DNA of 5,193 nucleotides from Xanthobacteraceae bacterium. Its GTDB lineage: Bacteria; Pseudomonadota; Alphaproteobacteria; Rhizobiales; Xanthobacteraceae. Below, in pieces: positions 1 through 5,193 of the stretch (positions within the stretch are counted from its first letter, which is position 1; each line of letters starts with the position of its first letter). The stretch lies in contig JASHVC010000741.1 in assembly GCA_030039655.1 (NCBI GenBank), forward strand, positions 1-5,193. The letters are read 5' to 3'. A program made the translations under genes and the position numbers. A model generated the notes under the pieces. The model searched no databases, had not been told where the DNA came from, and worked only from the letters and a program-made list of their open reading frames with translations.

Positions 1-625
1 TGCCTTCAATCGGATATTTGATGTGCCAGAGCTGCCCTTTGGTTTCGACCTGCTGGACTTCAAGATCCGAGATCGCGGTCTTCAGCTTCGGGTCCCAATT
101 GACGAGGCGCTTGTCTTTGTAGATCAGGCCTTCGCGATACAGCGTGACAAAGACTTTGAGCACCGCGCGCGACAACCCCTCGTCCATGGTGAAGCGCTCG
201 CGCGACCAGTCGCACGACGCACCGAGGCGCTTGAGCTGCGAAATGATGGTGCCGCCGGACTCCGCCTTCCATTCCCACACGCGCTTGATGAACGCTTCGC
301 GGCCCATGCGGCGGCTCGACTCCTGGCGCTCCATCAATTGCCGCTCGACCACCGCCTGCGTGGCGATGCCCGCGTGGTCGGTTCCGGGCTGCCAGAGCAC
401 ATCCTTGCCGCGCATACGCTCAAAGCGGCAGACGATGTCCTGTAGCGTATTGTTGAGCGCATGCCCCATGTGCAGCGAGCCGGTGACGTTCGGCGGTGGG
501 ATGACGATGCAATAGGGTGGCGCCGCCGCGCGCTCGGGCCTGCCAGCGCGGAAGGCGCCGGCTGCCTCCCAGGCTGCGTAAATGCGGCCCTCTACCGCGG
601 CGGGCTGGTACCTATTCTCGATCAT
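1..625 (-). CDS. valS: Valyl-tRNA synthetase, N-terminal 208 residues (cut by window edge)
   Basis: This cytoplasmic class I aminoacyl-tRNA synthetase charges tRNA-Val with valine using ATP. The minus-strand frame from ATG at 625-623 is open to the window edge. It begins [20 protein letters not shown], a typical ValS start. Residues 43-57 carry the nucleotide-binding HIGH region as [15 protein letters not shown], with HMGH at 52-55. [12 protein letters not shown] follows at 79-90, [20 protein letters not shown] at about 133-152 (a conserved ValS block), and NWDP at 176-179, where the editing (CP1) insertion begins. Full ValS is usually about 900-950 residues, so roughly three quarters, including the KMSKS loop and anticodon-binding domain, lies beyond base 1. 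No strong Shine-Dalgarno precedes the ATG; the start was chosen from the family N-terminus. The gene is divergent from the MFS gene and is probably functionally unrelated to it. Confidence 0.97.
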   Translation of the reverse strand, partial: MIENRYQPAAVEGRIYAAWEAAGAFRAGRPERAAAPPYCIVIPPPNVTGSLHMGHALNNTLQDIVCRFERMRGKDVLWQPGTDHAGIATQAVVERQLMERQESSRRMGREAFIKRVWEWKAESGGTIISQLKRLGASCDWSRERFTMDEGLSRAVLKVFVTLYREGLIYKDKRLVNWDPKLKTAISDLEVQQVETKGQLWHIKYPIEG

Positions 626-681
626 GCGTATCGCTTTTGCGGCAACGCGGCTAAAAAGCCCGCCTCGCCGAGAGTGTCAAC
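626..681. promoter_or_regulatory. Short divergent intergenic gap between valS and the MFS gene
   Basis: These 56 bases separate two divergent starts, so at least part of each promoter should lie here or extend into the neighbouring coding sequence. I see no convincing -35/-10 pair on either strand. There is a small 4-bp inverted repeat, GGCT (649-652) and AGCC (657-660), around an AAAA loop, too weak to call a terminator or operator. A GAGAG stretch at 670-674 could serve as a weak ribosome binding site for the GTG at 682. The regulatory role is inferred from gene arrangement alone. Confidence 0.35.
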
Positions 682-1902
682 GTGTCCGCCTCATTAGCAT
701 CCCCCGCATCGCCGCCGCGCAAAACACCGATCCGCTCGATCATGCTGCTCGCTGTCGCGGGCTTTGCGGCACAGGCGCAAGTGCGCGTAACTGATTCGCT
801 GTTGCCCCAAATCGCTTCCGATTTCCAAAGCACTGTAGGCGCGGCCGCCATGGTGGTGACGGCGTATGCGGTCGCCCATGGCTCGATCCAGCTCGTCATC
901 GGCCCGATCGGCGACAAGCTCGGCAAGTACCGCACAGTGGCCATGATGTGCGCCATCGGCACCGTTCTGGTCGCGCTCTGCGGTATGGCGGGGTCGCTGC
1001 CGCAGCTTGCGCTGGCACGCTTTGCGACCGGCGCCGCCGCCGGGTGGGTCATCCCGATTTCGATGGCCTATGTGGGCGACGTAATCCCCTATGAGCGGCG
1101 GCAGCCGATATTGGGGCGCTACCTCACCGGGCAAATACTCGGCCAGCTCTCGGGCCAAGCCATGGGCGGCGTGCTCGGCGACCTCATGGGCTGGCGCAAT
1201 GTCTTCTTCGTGCTCTCCACCGTGTTCGCAGCAGCGACGGCCGGACTCGTGTTTGAGCTCATCGCCAATCCACTAACCCGCGACCAGGACCATCCCAACG
1301 AAACCACGCGCGGCTTTATTGCCGACTATGCGGCGGTGCTCACGACGCCTTTCGCGCGCCTCGTCATCGTGACGGCTTTTATCGAGAACGTGTTTCTTTG
1401 GGGCGCCTTCGCGTTTATCGGCGCGTACCTGCACCAGCGCTTCAATCTCAGCTTCACCTTCATTGGTTTGAGCGTCGGCTGCTTCGGCGTCGGCGGGCTG
1501 ATCTACGCAGGTCTAGTGAAGTTATTTGTATCCCGGCTGGGCCAGGTCGGTCTCGCCACGAGCGGGGGCTTCATCATCGCGGCCGGCTACATCACGATGG
1601 CCGCCACACCAGTCTGGTGGCTCGCGCCCGCAGCCACGATCGCCATTGGCCTCGGCTTCTATATGCTGCACAACACGCTGCAGACCAACGCCACCCAGAT
1701 GACGCCGCAGGCACGCGGAACCGCTGTCGCGATCTTCTCGTCCGCAATCTTCATCGGCCAGACCACCGGCGTGTTCATCGGGTCTTTGCTGATCGACCAC
1801 ACGGGCGCCGCGCCGCTGTTTGTTGGAAGCGCCGTTGCATTACCCATTCTCGCGGTCTGGTTTGCGCGCCAATTAAAGCGGCCTCGCCAAGCCATCTCGT
1901 AG
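682..1902 (+). CDS. MFS (major facilitator superfamily) transporter, 12 helices, substrate unknown
   Basis: This 406-residue inner-membrane secondary transporter matches MFS length and layout. Hydrophobic helices can be followed in two groups of six, with a polar linker at about 192-222. Motif A between helices 2 and 3 is GPIGDKLGKYRT (74-85). A motif B-like stretch LARFATGAAAG (111-121) carries the usual Arg113. Helix 5 has a motif C-like glycine ladder (G150, G154, G158, G162, G163), but the usual proline of GPxxGG is replaced (GQAMGG), so assignment to the drug/proton antiporter group is weak. A degenerate second motif A, KLFVSRLGQVG (280-290), lies in the C-half. GTG at 682 keeps a 20-residue polar N-terminus; ATG at 742 (residue 21) is a possible alternative. 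It could export a metabolite or toxic compound, or import a small molecule; the sequence does not decide. The ABC gene set starts 53 bases downstream and may be co-transcribed. A decayed relative lies at 4697-4871. Confidence 0.9.
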   Translation: MSASLASPASPPRKTPIRSIMLLAVAGFAAQAQVRVTDSLLPQIASDFQSTVGAAAMVVTAYAVAHGSIQLVIGPIGDKLGKYRTVAMMCAIGTVLVALCGMAGSLPQLALARFATGAAAGWVIPISMAYVGDVIPYERRQPILGRYLTGQILGQLSGQAMGGVLGDLMGWRNVFFVLSTVFAAATAGLVFELIANPLTRDQDHPNETTRGFIADYAAVLTTPFARLVIVTAFIENVFLWGAFAFIGAYLHQRFNLSFTFIGLSVGCFGVGGLIYAGLVKLFVSRLGQVGLATSGGFIIAAGYITMAATPVWWLAPAATIAIGLGFYMLHNTLQTNATQMTPQARGTAVAIFSSAIFIGQTTGVFIGSLLIDHTGAAPLFVGSAVALPILAVWFARQLKRPRQAIS

Positions 1903-1905
1903 CGG

Positions 1906-1921
1906 AGTCCCTGCGGGGACT
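1906..1921. repeat. 6-bp inverted repeat after the MFS stop codon
   Basis: AGTCCC (1906-1911) and GGGACT (1916-1921) are perfect inverted copies around a four-base TGCG loop, four bases after the MFS stop. As RNA this would form a compact GC-rich hairpin. No run of T follows, so it is not a standard intrinsic terminator. It could protect an MFS transcript end, attenuate read-through into the ABC genes, or be incidental. Confidence 0.45.
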
Positions 1922-1937
1922 GTCGCCGCCGCCGCCA

Positions 1938-1964
1938 TTGCGCCATAACTCCGCCATGGCGCAA
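1938..1964 (+). promoter_or_regulatory. Perfect 9-bp inverted repeat enclosing the ATPase start codon
   Basis: The left arm TTGCGCCAT (1938-1946) is exactly complementary to the right arm ATGGCGCAA (1956-1964), with a nine-base spacer AACTCCGCC. The right arm begins with the ATPase ATG, so in mRNA the start codon would be paired at the base of the loop. No Shine-Dalgarno-like purine stretch is visible just upstream. The repeat could act as an RNA hairpin limiting initiation or as a DNA operator for a dimeric regulator. The repeat itself is read directly from sequence; its role is inference. Confidence 0.5.
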
Positions 1965-2804
1965 CAGAACGACGCCTCGCTGGTTGGACCGGCCGTGCGC
2001 ACCGCGCCTCGGGCCGTCACACTCGACAATGTGACGGTCGCCTTCGGCCTGACTGACGGCAGCACCTTCACAGCTGTAGATGGTGCGTCACTTGCGGTGG
2101 CCGCCGGCGAGTTCGTCGCCATCGTCGGCCCGACCGGCTGCGGCAAGTCGACATTGCTGAATGTCGCCGCAGGACTGGTTGCGCCGGCAGCGGGCGCGAT
2201 CTCGATCTTTGATGCTCCCCTTTCCGGCCTGAACCGTGCGGCCGGGTATCTCTTCCAAGCCGACGCGCTGTTTCCCTGGAAGACGGCGCTGGAGAACGTG
2301 GCGATCGGCCTCGAAACGGCGGGCGTGGCGCGTAGCGACGCGCGGGCGCGCGCACACGACTGGCTTCGCCGCGTCGGGCTCGGCGAATTTGCCGCGCGCT
2401 ATCCGCACATGCTTTCGGGTGGTCAGAGAAAGCGGGTTGGGCTTGCGCAGGTGCTGATCCGCGAGCCGAAAATTCTGCTGATGGACGAACCGTTCGGGCC
2501 GCTCGACGCGCAAACCCGCGTCATCATGGGCAATCTTCTGCTCGAACTGTGGAACACAGATCGCCGGGCGGTGCTGTTCGTGACCCACGACCTCGAAGAG
2601 GCGGTAGCGCTGGCCGATCGCGTCTTGATCATGTCGGCGGGGCCGGCCGCGCGCATCATTGGCGACTGGACGGTGTCGATTAAACGGCCGCGCGACATGG
2701 CCGAAATCAAATACGAACCTGCGTTCCGCGAACTGCATCGCGAAATTTGGCAGCAGCTGAAGGCCGAGGTGCTTAAGGGCTATGCCCAGACCGGCGGCGG
2801 CTGA
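1956..2804 (+). CDS. ABC importer ATP-binding protein, NitT/TauT (SsuB/TauB/NrtD-like) family
   Basis: This 282-residue cytoplasmic ATPase powers the importer with the permease and binding protein downstream. All nucleotide-binding motifs are present: Walker A GPTGCGKST (58-66), Q-loop Gln101 in YLFQADALFPW, signature LSGGQ (153-157), Walker B ILLMDEP (173-179), D-loop GPLDAQTR (181-188) and switch His211 in FVTHDLEEA. The LFPWKTALENVAIGL stretch after the Q-loop and the LMDEPFGPLDAQTR block are typical of nitrate/sulfonate/taurine ATPases. A 20-residue polar N-terminal extension precedes the domain, and a basic/amphipathic tail follows residue 220. The frame is open far upstream to 1398 inside the MFS gene, but ATG 1956 is the first start outside it and fits family length. 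That start has no clear ribosome binding site and sits in an inverted repeat. The permease gene begins 16 bases after the stop. Substrate cannot be inferred from an ATPase. Confidence 0.93.
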   Translation: MAQQNDASLVGPAVRTAPRAVTLDNVTVAFGLTDGSTFTAVDGASLAVAAGEFVAIVGPTGCGKSTLLNVAAGLVAPAAGAISIFDAPLSGLNRAAGYLFQADALFPWKTALENVAIGLETAGVARSDARARAHDWLRRVGLGEFAARYPHMLSGGQRKRVGLAQVLIREPKILLMDEPFGPLDAQTRVIMGNLLLELWNTDRRAVLFVTHDLEEAVALADRVLIMSAGPAARIIGDWTVSIKRPRDMAEIKYEPAFRELHREIWQQLKAEVLKGYAQTGGG

Positions 2805-2810
2805 GGGCTG

Positions 2811-2815
2811 TGAGG
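2811..2815 (+). promoter_or_regulatory. Ribosome binding site of the permease gene
   Basis: TGAGG ends five bases before ATG 2821. It supports that start over an in-frame ATG at 2782, which lies inside the ATPase coding region. Confidence 0.6.
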
Positions 2816-2820
2816 TAGCA

Positions 2821-3606
2821 ATGTCCCGCATCAATCTTTTGCTTTTGCAGGTTCTGGTCGCGATCTTCGCCATCGCGCTCTGGGCGTTGCTCACGTCGGT
2901 GCCGGTCGGCGCGCCGCTCCTGCCGCCGTTCTTTTTCTCCACCCCCTTCGACGTCGCCCAGCGCATCGTCAAATGGTTCGCCGACGGCACCATCTGGAAG
3001 CATCTCTGGGTGACGCTGACGGAAGCGATGCTGGCTTTCATTATCGGCTCGGTCGCGGGCATCGTGATCGGCTTCTGGTTCGCCGCGCAGCCGCGCATCG
3101 CCGCCTTGTTCGACCCGTACGTCAAGATGGCCAATGCGCTGCCGCGCGTGGTACTGGCGCCGATCTTCACGCTGTGGTTCGGGCTCGGCATCTGGTCAAA
3201 AGTAGCGCTCGGCGTGACCTTGGTGTTCTTCGTCGTGTTCTTCAACGTCTATCAGGGCTTCAAGGAAGCAAGCCCGACCGTTCTCGCCAATGCGCGCATG
3301 CTGGGCATGAATGAACGTCAGCTTATGCGTCATGTCTATTGGCCGTCCGCACTGTCGTGGATGTTTTCATCGCTGCACACTTCGGTCGGGTTCGCCGTGG
3401 TCGGTGCGGTTGTCGGCGAATATCTCGGCGCCGCCGCTGGCCTCGGCTACCTCATCGCTCAGGCCGAAGGCGTGTTCGACGTAGCGGGCGTGTTTGCCGG
3501 CATGCTGGTGCTCGCCGCCTTCGTCGTCGCCATCGATGCGCTAGTGACGCTGGTTGAGAACCGGCTTCTGGTGTGGCGGCCGACCGCCGCGCAAGCCCGC
3601 CCCTAA
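2821..3606 (+). CDS. ABC importer permease, NitT/TauT (SsuC/TauC-like) family
   Basis: This 261-residue inner-membrane subunit forms, probably as a homodimer, the channel of the importer. Predicted helices lie at about 5-25, 62-87, 105-123, 125-144, 177-201 and 219-243, the six-helix pattern of SsuC/TauC-type permeases. The segment at 29-50, with its Pro-rich LLPPFFFSTPFDV, and the following KHLWVTLTEAMLAF are characteristic of this branch of BPD_transp_1. The cytoplasmic EAA loop that docks on the ATPase is at about 150-180 (ANARMLGMNERQLMRHVYWP), with its conserved Gly162. VGEYLGAAAGLGYLI (198-212) is the usual block after it. Length is normal for the family and no residue looks broken. The start is backed by TGAGG upstream and by the hydrophobic first helix. 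It lies 16 bases after the ATPase and 61 before the binding protein, consistent with one transcript. The transported molecule is unknown. Confidence 0.93.
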   Translation: MSRINLLLLQVLVAIFAIALWALLTSVPVGAPLLPPFFFSTPFDVAQRIVKWFADGTIWKHLWVTLTEAMLAFIIGSVAGIVIGFWFAAQPRIAALFDPYVKMANALPRVVLAPIFTLWFGLGIWSKVALGVTLVFFVVFFNVYQGFKEASPTVLANARMLGMNERQLMRHVYWPSALSWMFSSLHTSVGFAVVGAVVGEYLGAAAGLGYLIAQAEGVFDVAGVFAGMLVLAAFVVAIDALVTLVENRLLVWRPTAAQARP

Positions 3607-3614
3607 AGCGCTTT
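3605..3614. repeat. 10-bp palindrome overlapping the permease stop
   Basis: AAAGCGCTTT is a perfect palindrome that begins within the TAA stop of the permease. It lacks a loop and a T-run, so it is not a terminator. The rest of the 61-base gap to the binding protein holds only the ribosome binding site. This may be chance in GC-rich DNA. Confidence 0.3.
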
Positions 3615-3655
3615 CCAGTTCCCGCCACGTACCCTATCGTGCCGCAAAATTCATC

Positions 3656-3661
3656 GAGGAG
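3656..3661 (+). promoter_or_regulatory. Strong ribosome binding site of the binding-protein gene
   Basis: GAGGAG ends six bases before ATG 3668. It is the best Shine-Dalgarno match in the window and fixes the start of the binding protein rather than an in-frame ATG at 3554 inside the permease. A stronger site here fits the usual need for excess binding protein over permease and ATPase. Confidence 0.75.
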
Positions 3662-3667
3662 AACGCC

Positions 3668-4684
3668 ATGCCGAAGCGACTGATCGCAAAGCTTTTCACC
3701 GCGCTTTCCGTTTTGGCGTTGCTGTGCGGCGCGGCGCTAGCGCAGTCGAAGGTGACAATCTCGATCGGCGGCGCCGGATGTTTGTGCTACCTGCCGACGG
3801 TGCTTGCGGAGCAGCTCGGCGAGTACAAGAAAGCCGGCGTCGAGGTCGAGCTGGTCGATTTCAAGGGCGGATCGCAGTCGCTGACCGCGGTGATTGGCGG
3901 CAGCGCCGATGTGGTTTCCGGCTATTTCGACCATTGCGTCAATCTTGCCGCCAAGAACCAGACGCTTCAGTCCTTCGTGGTCTATGACCGATATCCGGGG
4001 CTGGCACTGGTCGTGGCGCCGGCGCAAACCGGCAAGATCACGTCGGTCAGCGATCTCGCCAACAAGAAGGTCGGCGTCACGGCGCCGGGATCGTCGACCG
4101 ATTTCTTTTTGAAATATCTGCTCAGCAAGAACGGGATCGATCCGAATTCGGTCGGGGTGGTGGGCATCGGCATCTCGGCCACCGCGATCGCCGCCATGGA
4201 GCAAGGTTCGGTCGACGCTGCCGTCATGCTCGATCCGGCGATCACGCTGCTGCAGGACAAGCATAAGGACCTAGTACTGTTGAGCGACACTCGCACGGGG
4301 CCCGACACGCTCAAGGTATTCGGCGGCGAGTATCCCGGCGGCGCGCTCTACACCAAGGCAGCGTGGATCGAGGCACACCCCAAGGAAACACAAGCGCTGA
4401 CCAACGCCATCCTGGCGACGCTGAAATGGATTCACTCCCACAGCGCCGAAGAGATCGTGGCCAAGATGCCGGACAATCTCGTCGGCCCGGACAAGACGCT
4501 CTATCTCGCGGCGCTCAAAAACACGATCCCAATGTATTCAACCACCGGCCTGATGGACCCGAAGGGCGCGCAAGCCGTGCTCGATGTCTTCAGCCAATCG
4601 TCGCCGGACGTGAAGAACGCTCACATCGATCTGTCGAAAACCTACACCAACAAGTTTGTCGAGCAGGCGCAGGCCGGCCATTAG
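3668..4684 (+). CDS. Periplasmic substrate-binding protein of the NitT/TauT ABC importer (NMT1/SsuA-like)
   Basis: This 338-residue protein captures the substrate in the periplasm and delivers it to the permease. Residues 1-25 are a Sec signal peptide: basic MPKR, a hydrophobic core, then ALA before Gln26. Cys20 is preceded by Leu, so no proper lipobox is seen. The mature part follows the NMT1/SsuA type II binding fold: KVTISIGG (28-35), YLPTVLAEQLGEYKKAGVEVEL (41-62), FKGGSQSLTAVIGGSADVVSG (65-85), DLANKKVGVTAPGSSTDFFLKYLL (129-152) and AAMEQGSVDAAVMLDPAI (175-192). Unusual are Cys38 and Cys40 in GAGCLCYLP, at the place where this fold starts to line its ligand pocket, and Cys90 in YFDHCVNLA. 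Known members of the superfamily bind nitrate, sulfonates, taurine, thiamine precursors or aromatic acids, and nothing here picks one. The start is set by GAGGAG at 3656-3661. Remains of an MFS gene follow almost at once after the stop. Confidence 0.93.
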   Translation: MPKRLIAKLFTALSVLALLCGAALAQSKVTISIGGAGCLCYLPTVLAEQLGEYKKAGVEVELVDFKGGSQSLTAVIGGSADVVSGYFDHCVNLAAKNQTLQSFVVYDRYPGLALVVAPAQTGKITSVSDLANKKVGVTAPGSSTDFFLKYLLSKNGIDPNSVGVVGIGISATAIAAMEQGSVDAAVMLDPAITLLQDKHKDLVLLSDTRTGPDTLKVFGGEYPGGALYTKAAWIEAHPKETQALTNAILATLKWIHSHSAEEIVAKMPDNLVGPDKTLYLAALKNTIPMYSTTGLMDPKGAQAVLDVFSQSSPDVKNAHIDLSKTYTNKFVEQAQAGH

Positions 4685-4696
4685 ATCGTCTCGCCA

Positions 4697-4871
4697 AAGC
4701 TCGCGGTTGCCATATTCTCGTCGGCGGTTTTTTGGCCGCACAGCCCGGGTCTCCGCTGGATCGCGTACGGTAGACCGGCTCGGCGCTGTAGCGCTGTTCA
4801 TCATCGGCGCAGCGGCGTTGCCGATTGTCGTCTTATGGTTTGCGCGAGAATTGCGCTGCCACGCCGCGTAA
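4697..4871 (+). pseudogene. Remnant of the 3' end of a second MFS transporter gene, frameshifted
   Basis: Reading from 4697, the frame gives LAVAIFSSAVF (4700-4732), matching TAVAIFSSAIF at residues 347-357 of the intact MFS protein at 682-1902. After the six-T run at 4728-4733 the match moves to another frame. From 4725 to 4853 it aligns without gaps to residues 356-398 of that protein, with 21 identities in 43 counted by hand, ending ALPIVVLWFAREL against ALPILAVWFARQL. That frame stops at 4871, five residues after the match; the intact protein runs eight further. Seven bases stand where nine are expected between the two frames, so a net 2-base loss at the T-run is likely. No start codon or upstream helices remain, so this is a dead fragment of the last one to two helices. 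Only 12 bases separate it from the binding-protein stop. It diverged too far to be a recent copy. Confidence 0.75.
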
Positions 4872-4904
4872 TGATTTTCACTCCATGACCGTTTGCTCGC
4901 GCAC

Positions 4905-4937
4905 ATTGCGGTCCGCGCAATCGACGATTTCATTGCG
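4905..4937. repeat. Three ATTGCG elements upstream of the right-edge gene
   Basis: ATTGCG (4905-4910) and its inverted copy CGCAAT (4916-4921) frame a five-base spacer, GTCCG. A further direct ATTGCG stands at 4932-4937, 12 bases before ATG 4950. The cluster sits in the 78-base gap between the MFS remnant and the right-edge gene, where a promoter would be expected. An operator for a dimeric regulator is possible. The six-base units are short, so chance is a real alternative. Confidence 0.35.
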
Positions 4938-4949
4938 CCTATAAGTTGA

Positions 4950-5193
4950 ATGGGTATTATCGCGGGCATGGTTTCGGCCGCGGCTCACGCCCGTCAACTC
5001 CTGATCTCGTGCGTTAGCGCGGAGTTCGGCAGTTATCGCAAGCCGCTCAGCGAACAACTGAAGCGGCCGAACGTCAATATTCACGTGCAAGAGGAATTCA
5101 TCCCCGGCACGCAAACGCTTTTGGACAAGCTCGACACCTACATCATTCATTCCGACGCCGTCATTCATCTCGTCGGGGGGATGACCGGCGCCC
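4950..5193 (+). CDS. N-terminus of a DUF4062/TIR-like domain protein (cut by window edge)
   Basis: From ATG 4950 the frame is open for 81 codons to the edge. An in-frame TGA directly before it (4947-4949) forbids an earlier start; ATG 4968 (residue 7) is an equally possible start, and neither has a clear ribosome binding site. The segment has an alternating beta/alpha look: LLISCVS (17-23), EFGSYRKPLSEQL (25-37), PNVNIHVQEEFI (40-51), TLLDKLDTYIIHSDAVIHLVGGMTG (56-80). I recognise from memory the pattern (L/F)xSCVSxEFGxYR...VxVQExF...TLxxLxxYIxxxDAVxHLVGxMxG. It is that of N-terminal domains labelled DUF4062 or TIR-like in large proteins that continue into NACHT/AAA/NB-ARC-type NTPase, TPR or other signalling modules. 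In such proteins the domain is thought to be a signalling or effector part. What follows here is not visible, so the function is undetermined. It is probably not part of the transport operon. Confidence 0.7.
   Translation, partial: MGIIAGMVSAAAHARQLLISCVSAEFGSYRKPLSEQLKRPNVNIHVQEEFIPGTQTLLDKLDTYIIHSDAVIHLVGGMTGA

Noticed and set aside
1398..1955. In-frame N-terminal extension of the ATPase reaching into the MFS gene
   Set aside because: The extension is Arg/His-rich nonsense overlapping MFS coding sequence. ATG 1956 gives the normal family length.
2088..3245. Long minus-strand ORF of 385 residues opposite the ATPase and permease
   Set aside because: It has low-complexity, Arg/Pro-rich composition and no family resemblance, and lies antisense to two well-supported ABC genes. 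It is a GC-rich shadow.
3554..3667. In-frame upstream ATG for the binding protein
   Set aside because: It would bury the signal peptide behind 38 residues inside the permease gene. The GAGGAG site supports ATG 3668.
3716..3730. Possible lipoprotein cleavage at Cys20 of the binding protein
   Set aside because: Leu rather than Gly, Ala or Ser precedes the cysteine, and a good signal peptidase I site (ALA before Gln26) follows.
4724..4739. GCGG, T-run and CCGC as a terminator for the ABC operon
   Set aside because: The stem is only four base pairs and the Ts fall inside the loop rather than after it. The stretch is explained by the MFS remnant.
4940..4945. TATAAG as a -10 promoter element for the right-edge gene
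   Set aside because: No -35-like hexamer stands 16-18 bases upstream, and it is only four bases before ATG 4950. It is possible if ATG 4968 is the start, but not supportable.
4878..5168. Minus-strand ORF of 96 residues at the right edge
   Set aside because: It shows no recognisable motif and lies antisense to the plus-strand DUF4062-like frame, which has a clear protein pattern.
1..5193. CRISPR arrays, tRNA or rRNA genes, insertion sequences
   Set aside because: No regular spaced repeats, no tRNA-like cloverleaf or CCA end, and no transposase or terminal repeats were seen on either strand.

Overview
The window looks like chromosomal DNA of a GC-rich alphaproteobacterium, probably of the order Hyphomicrobiales (Bradyrhizobium/Rhodopseudomonas-like relatives). 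This rests on codon bias and on the look of the ValS and transporter proteins. No search was run, so the placement is tentative.

Layout. Bases 1-625 (minus strand) hold the first 208 residues of valyl-tRNA synthetase, a housekeeping gene cut by the left edge. A 56-base divergent gap follows. From there everything reads on the plus strand: an intact 12-helix MFS transporter (682-1902), then an ABC importer set of the NitT/TauT (nitrate/sulfonate/taurine) superfamily. The set consists of an ATPase (1956-2804), a permease (2821-3606) and a periplasmic binding protein (3668-4684). Just after the binding-protein stop lies a frameshifted remnant of the 3' end of a second MFS gene (about 4697-4871), visibly related to the intact one. 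A short regulatory-looking gap with repeated ATTGCG elements (4905-4937) precedes a gene that runs off the right edge (4950-5193). Its N-terminus resembles the DUF4062/TIR-like domain found at the front of many multidomain STAND-type NTPase, TPR or signalling proteins.

How the genes work together. The three ABC genes form a complete importer: periplasmic capture, membrane channel and ATP hydrolysis. The 16-base and 61-base gaps support one operon, possibly read through from the MFS gene 53 bases upstream. No catabolic enzyme or regulator lies beside it, so the substrate cannot be named. The most notable points are the decayed second MFS copy, which means the importer is bracketed by two related MFS 3' ends; a perfect 9-bp inverted repeat that puts the ATPase start codon inside a stem; cysteines at the likely ligand site of the binding protein; and the DUF4062-like gene at the right edge, which is the best candidate for a less-described system but is mostly outside the window.
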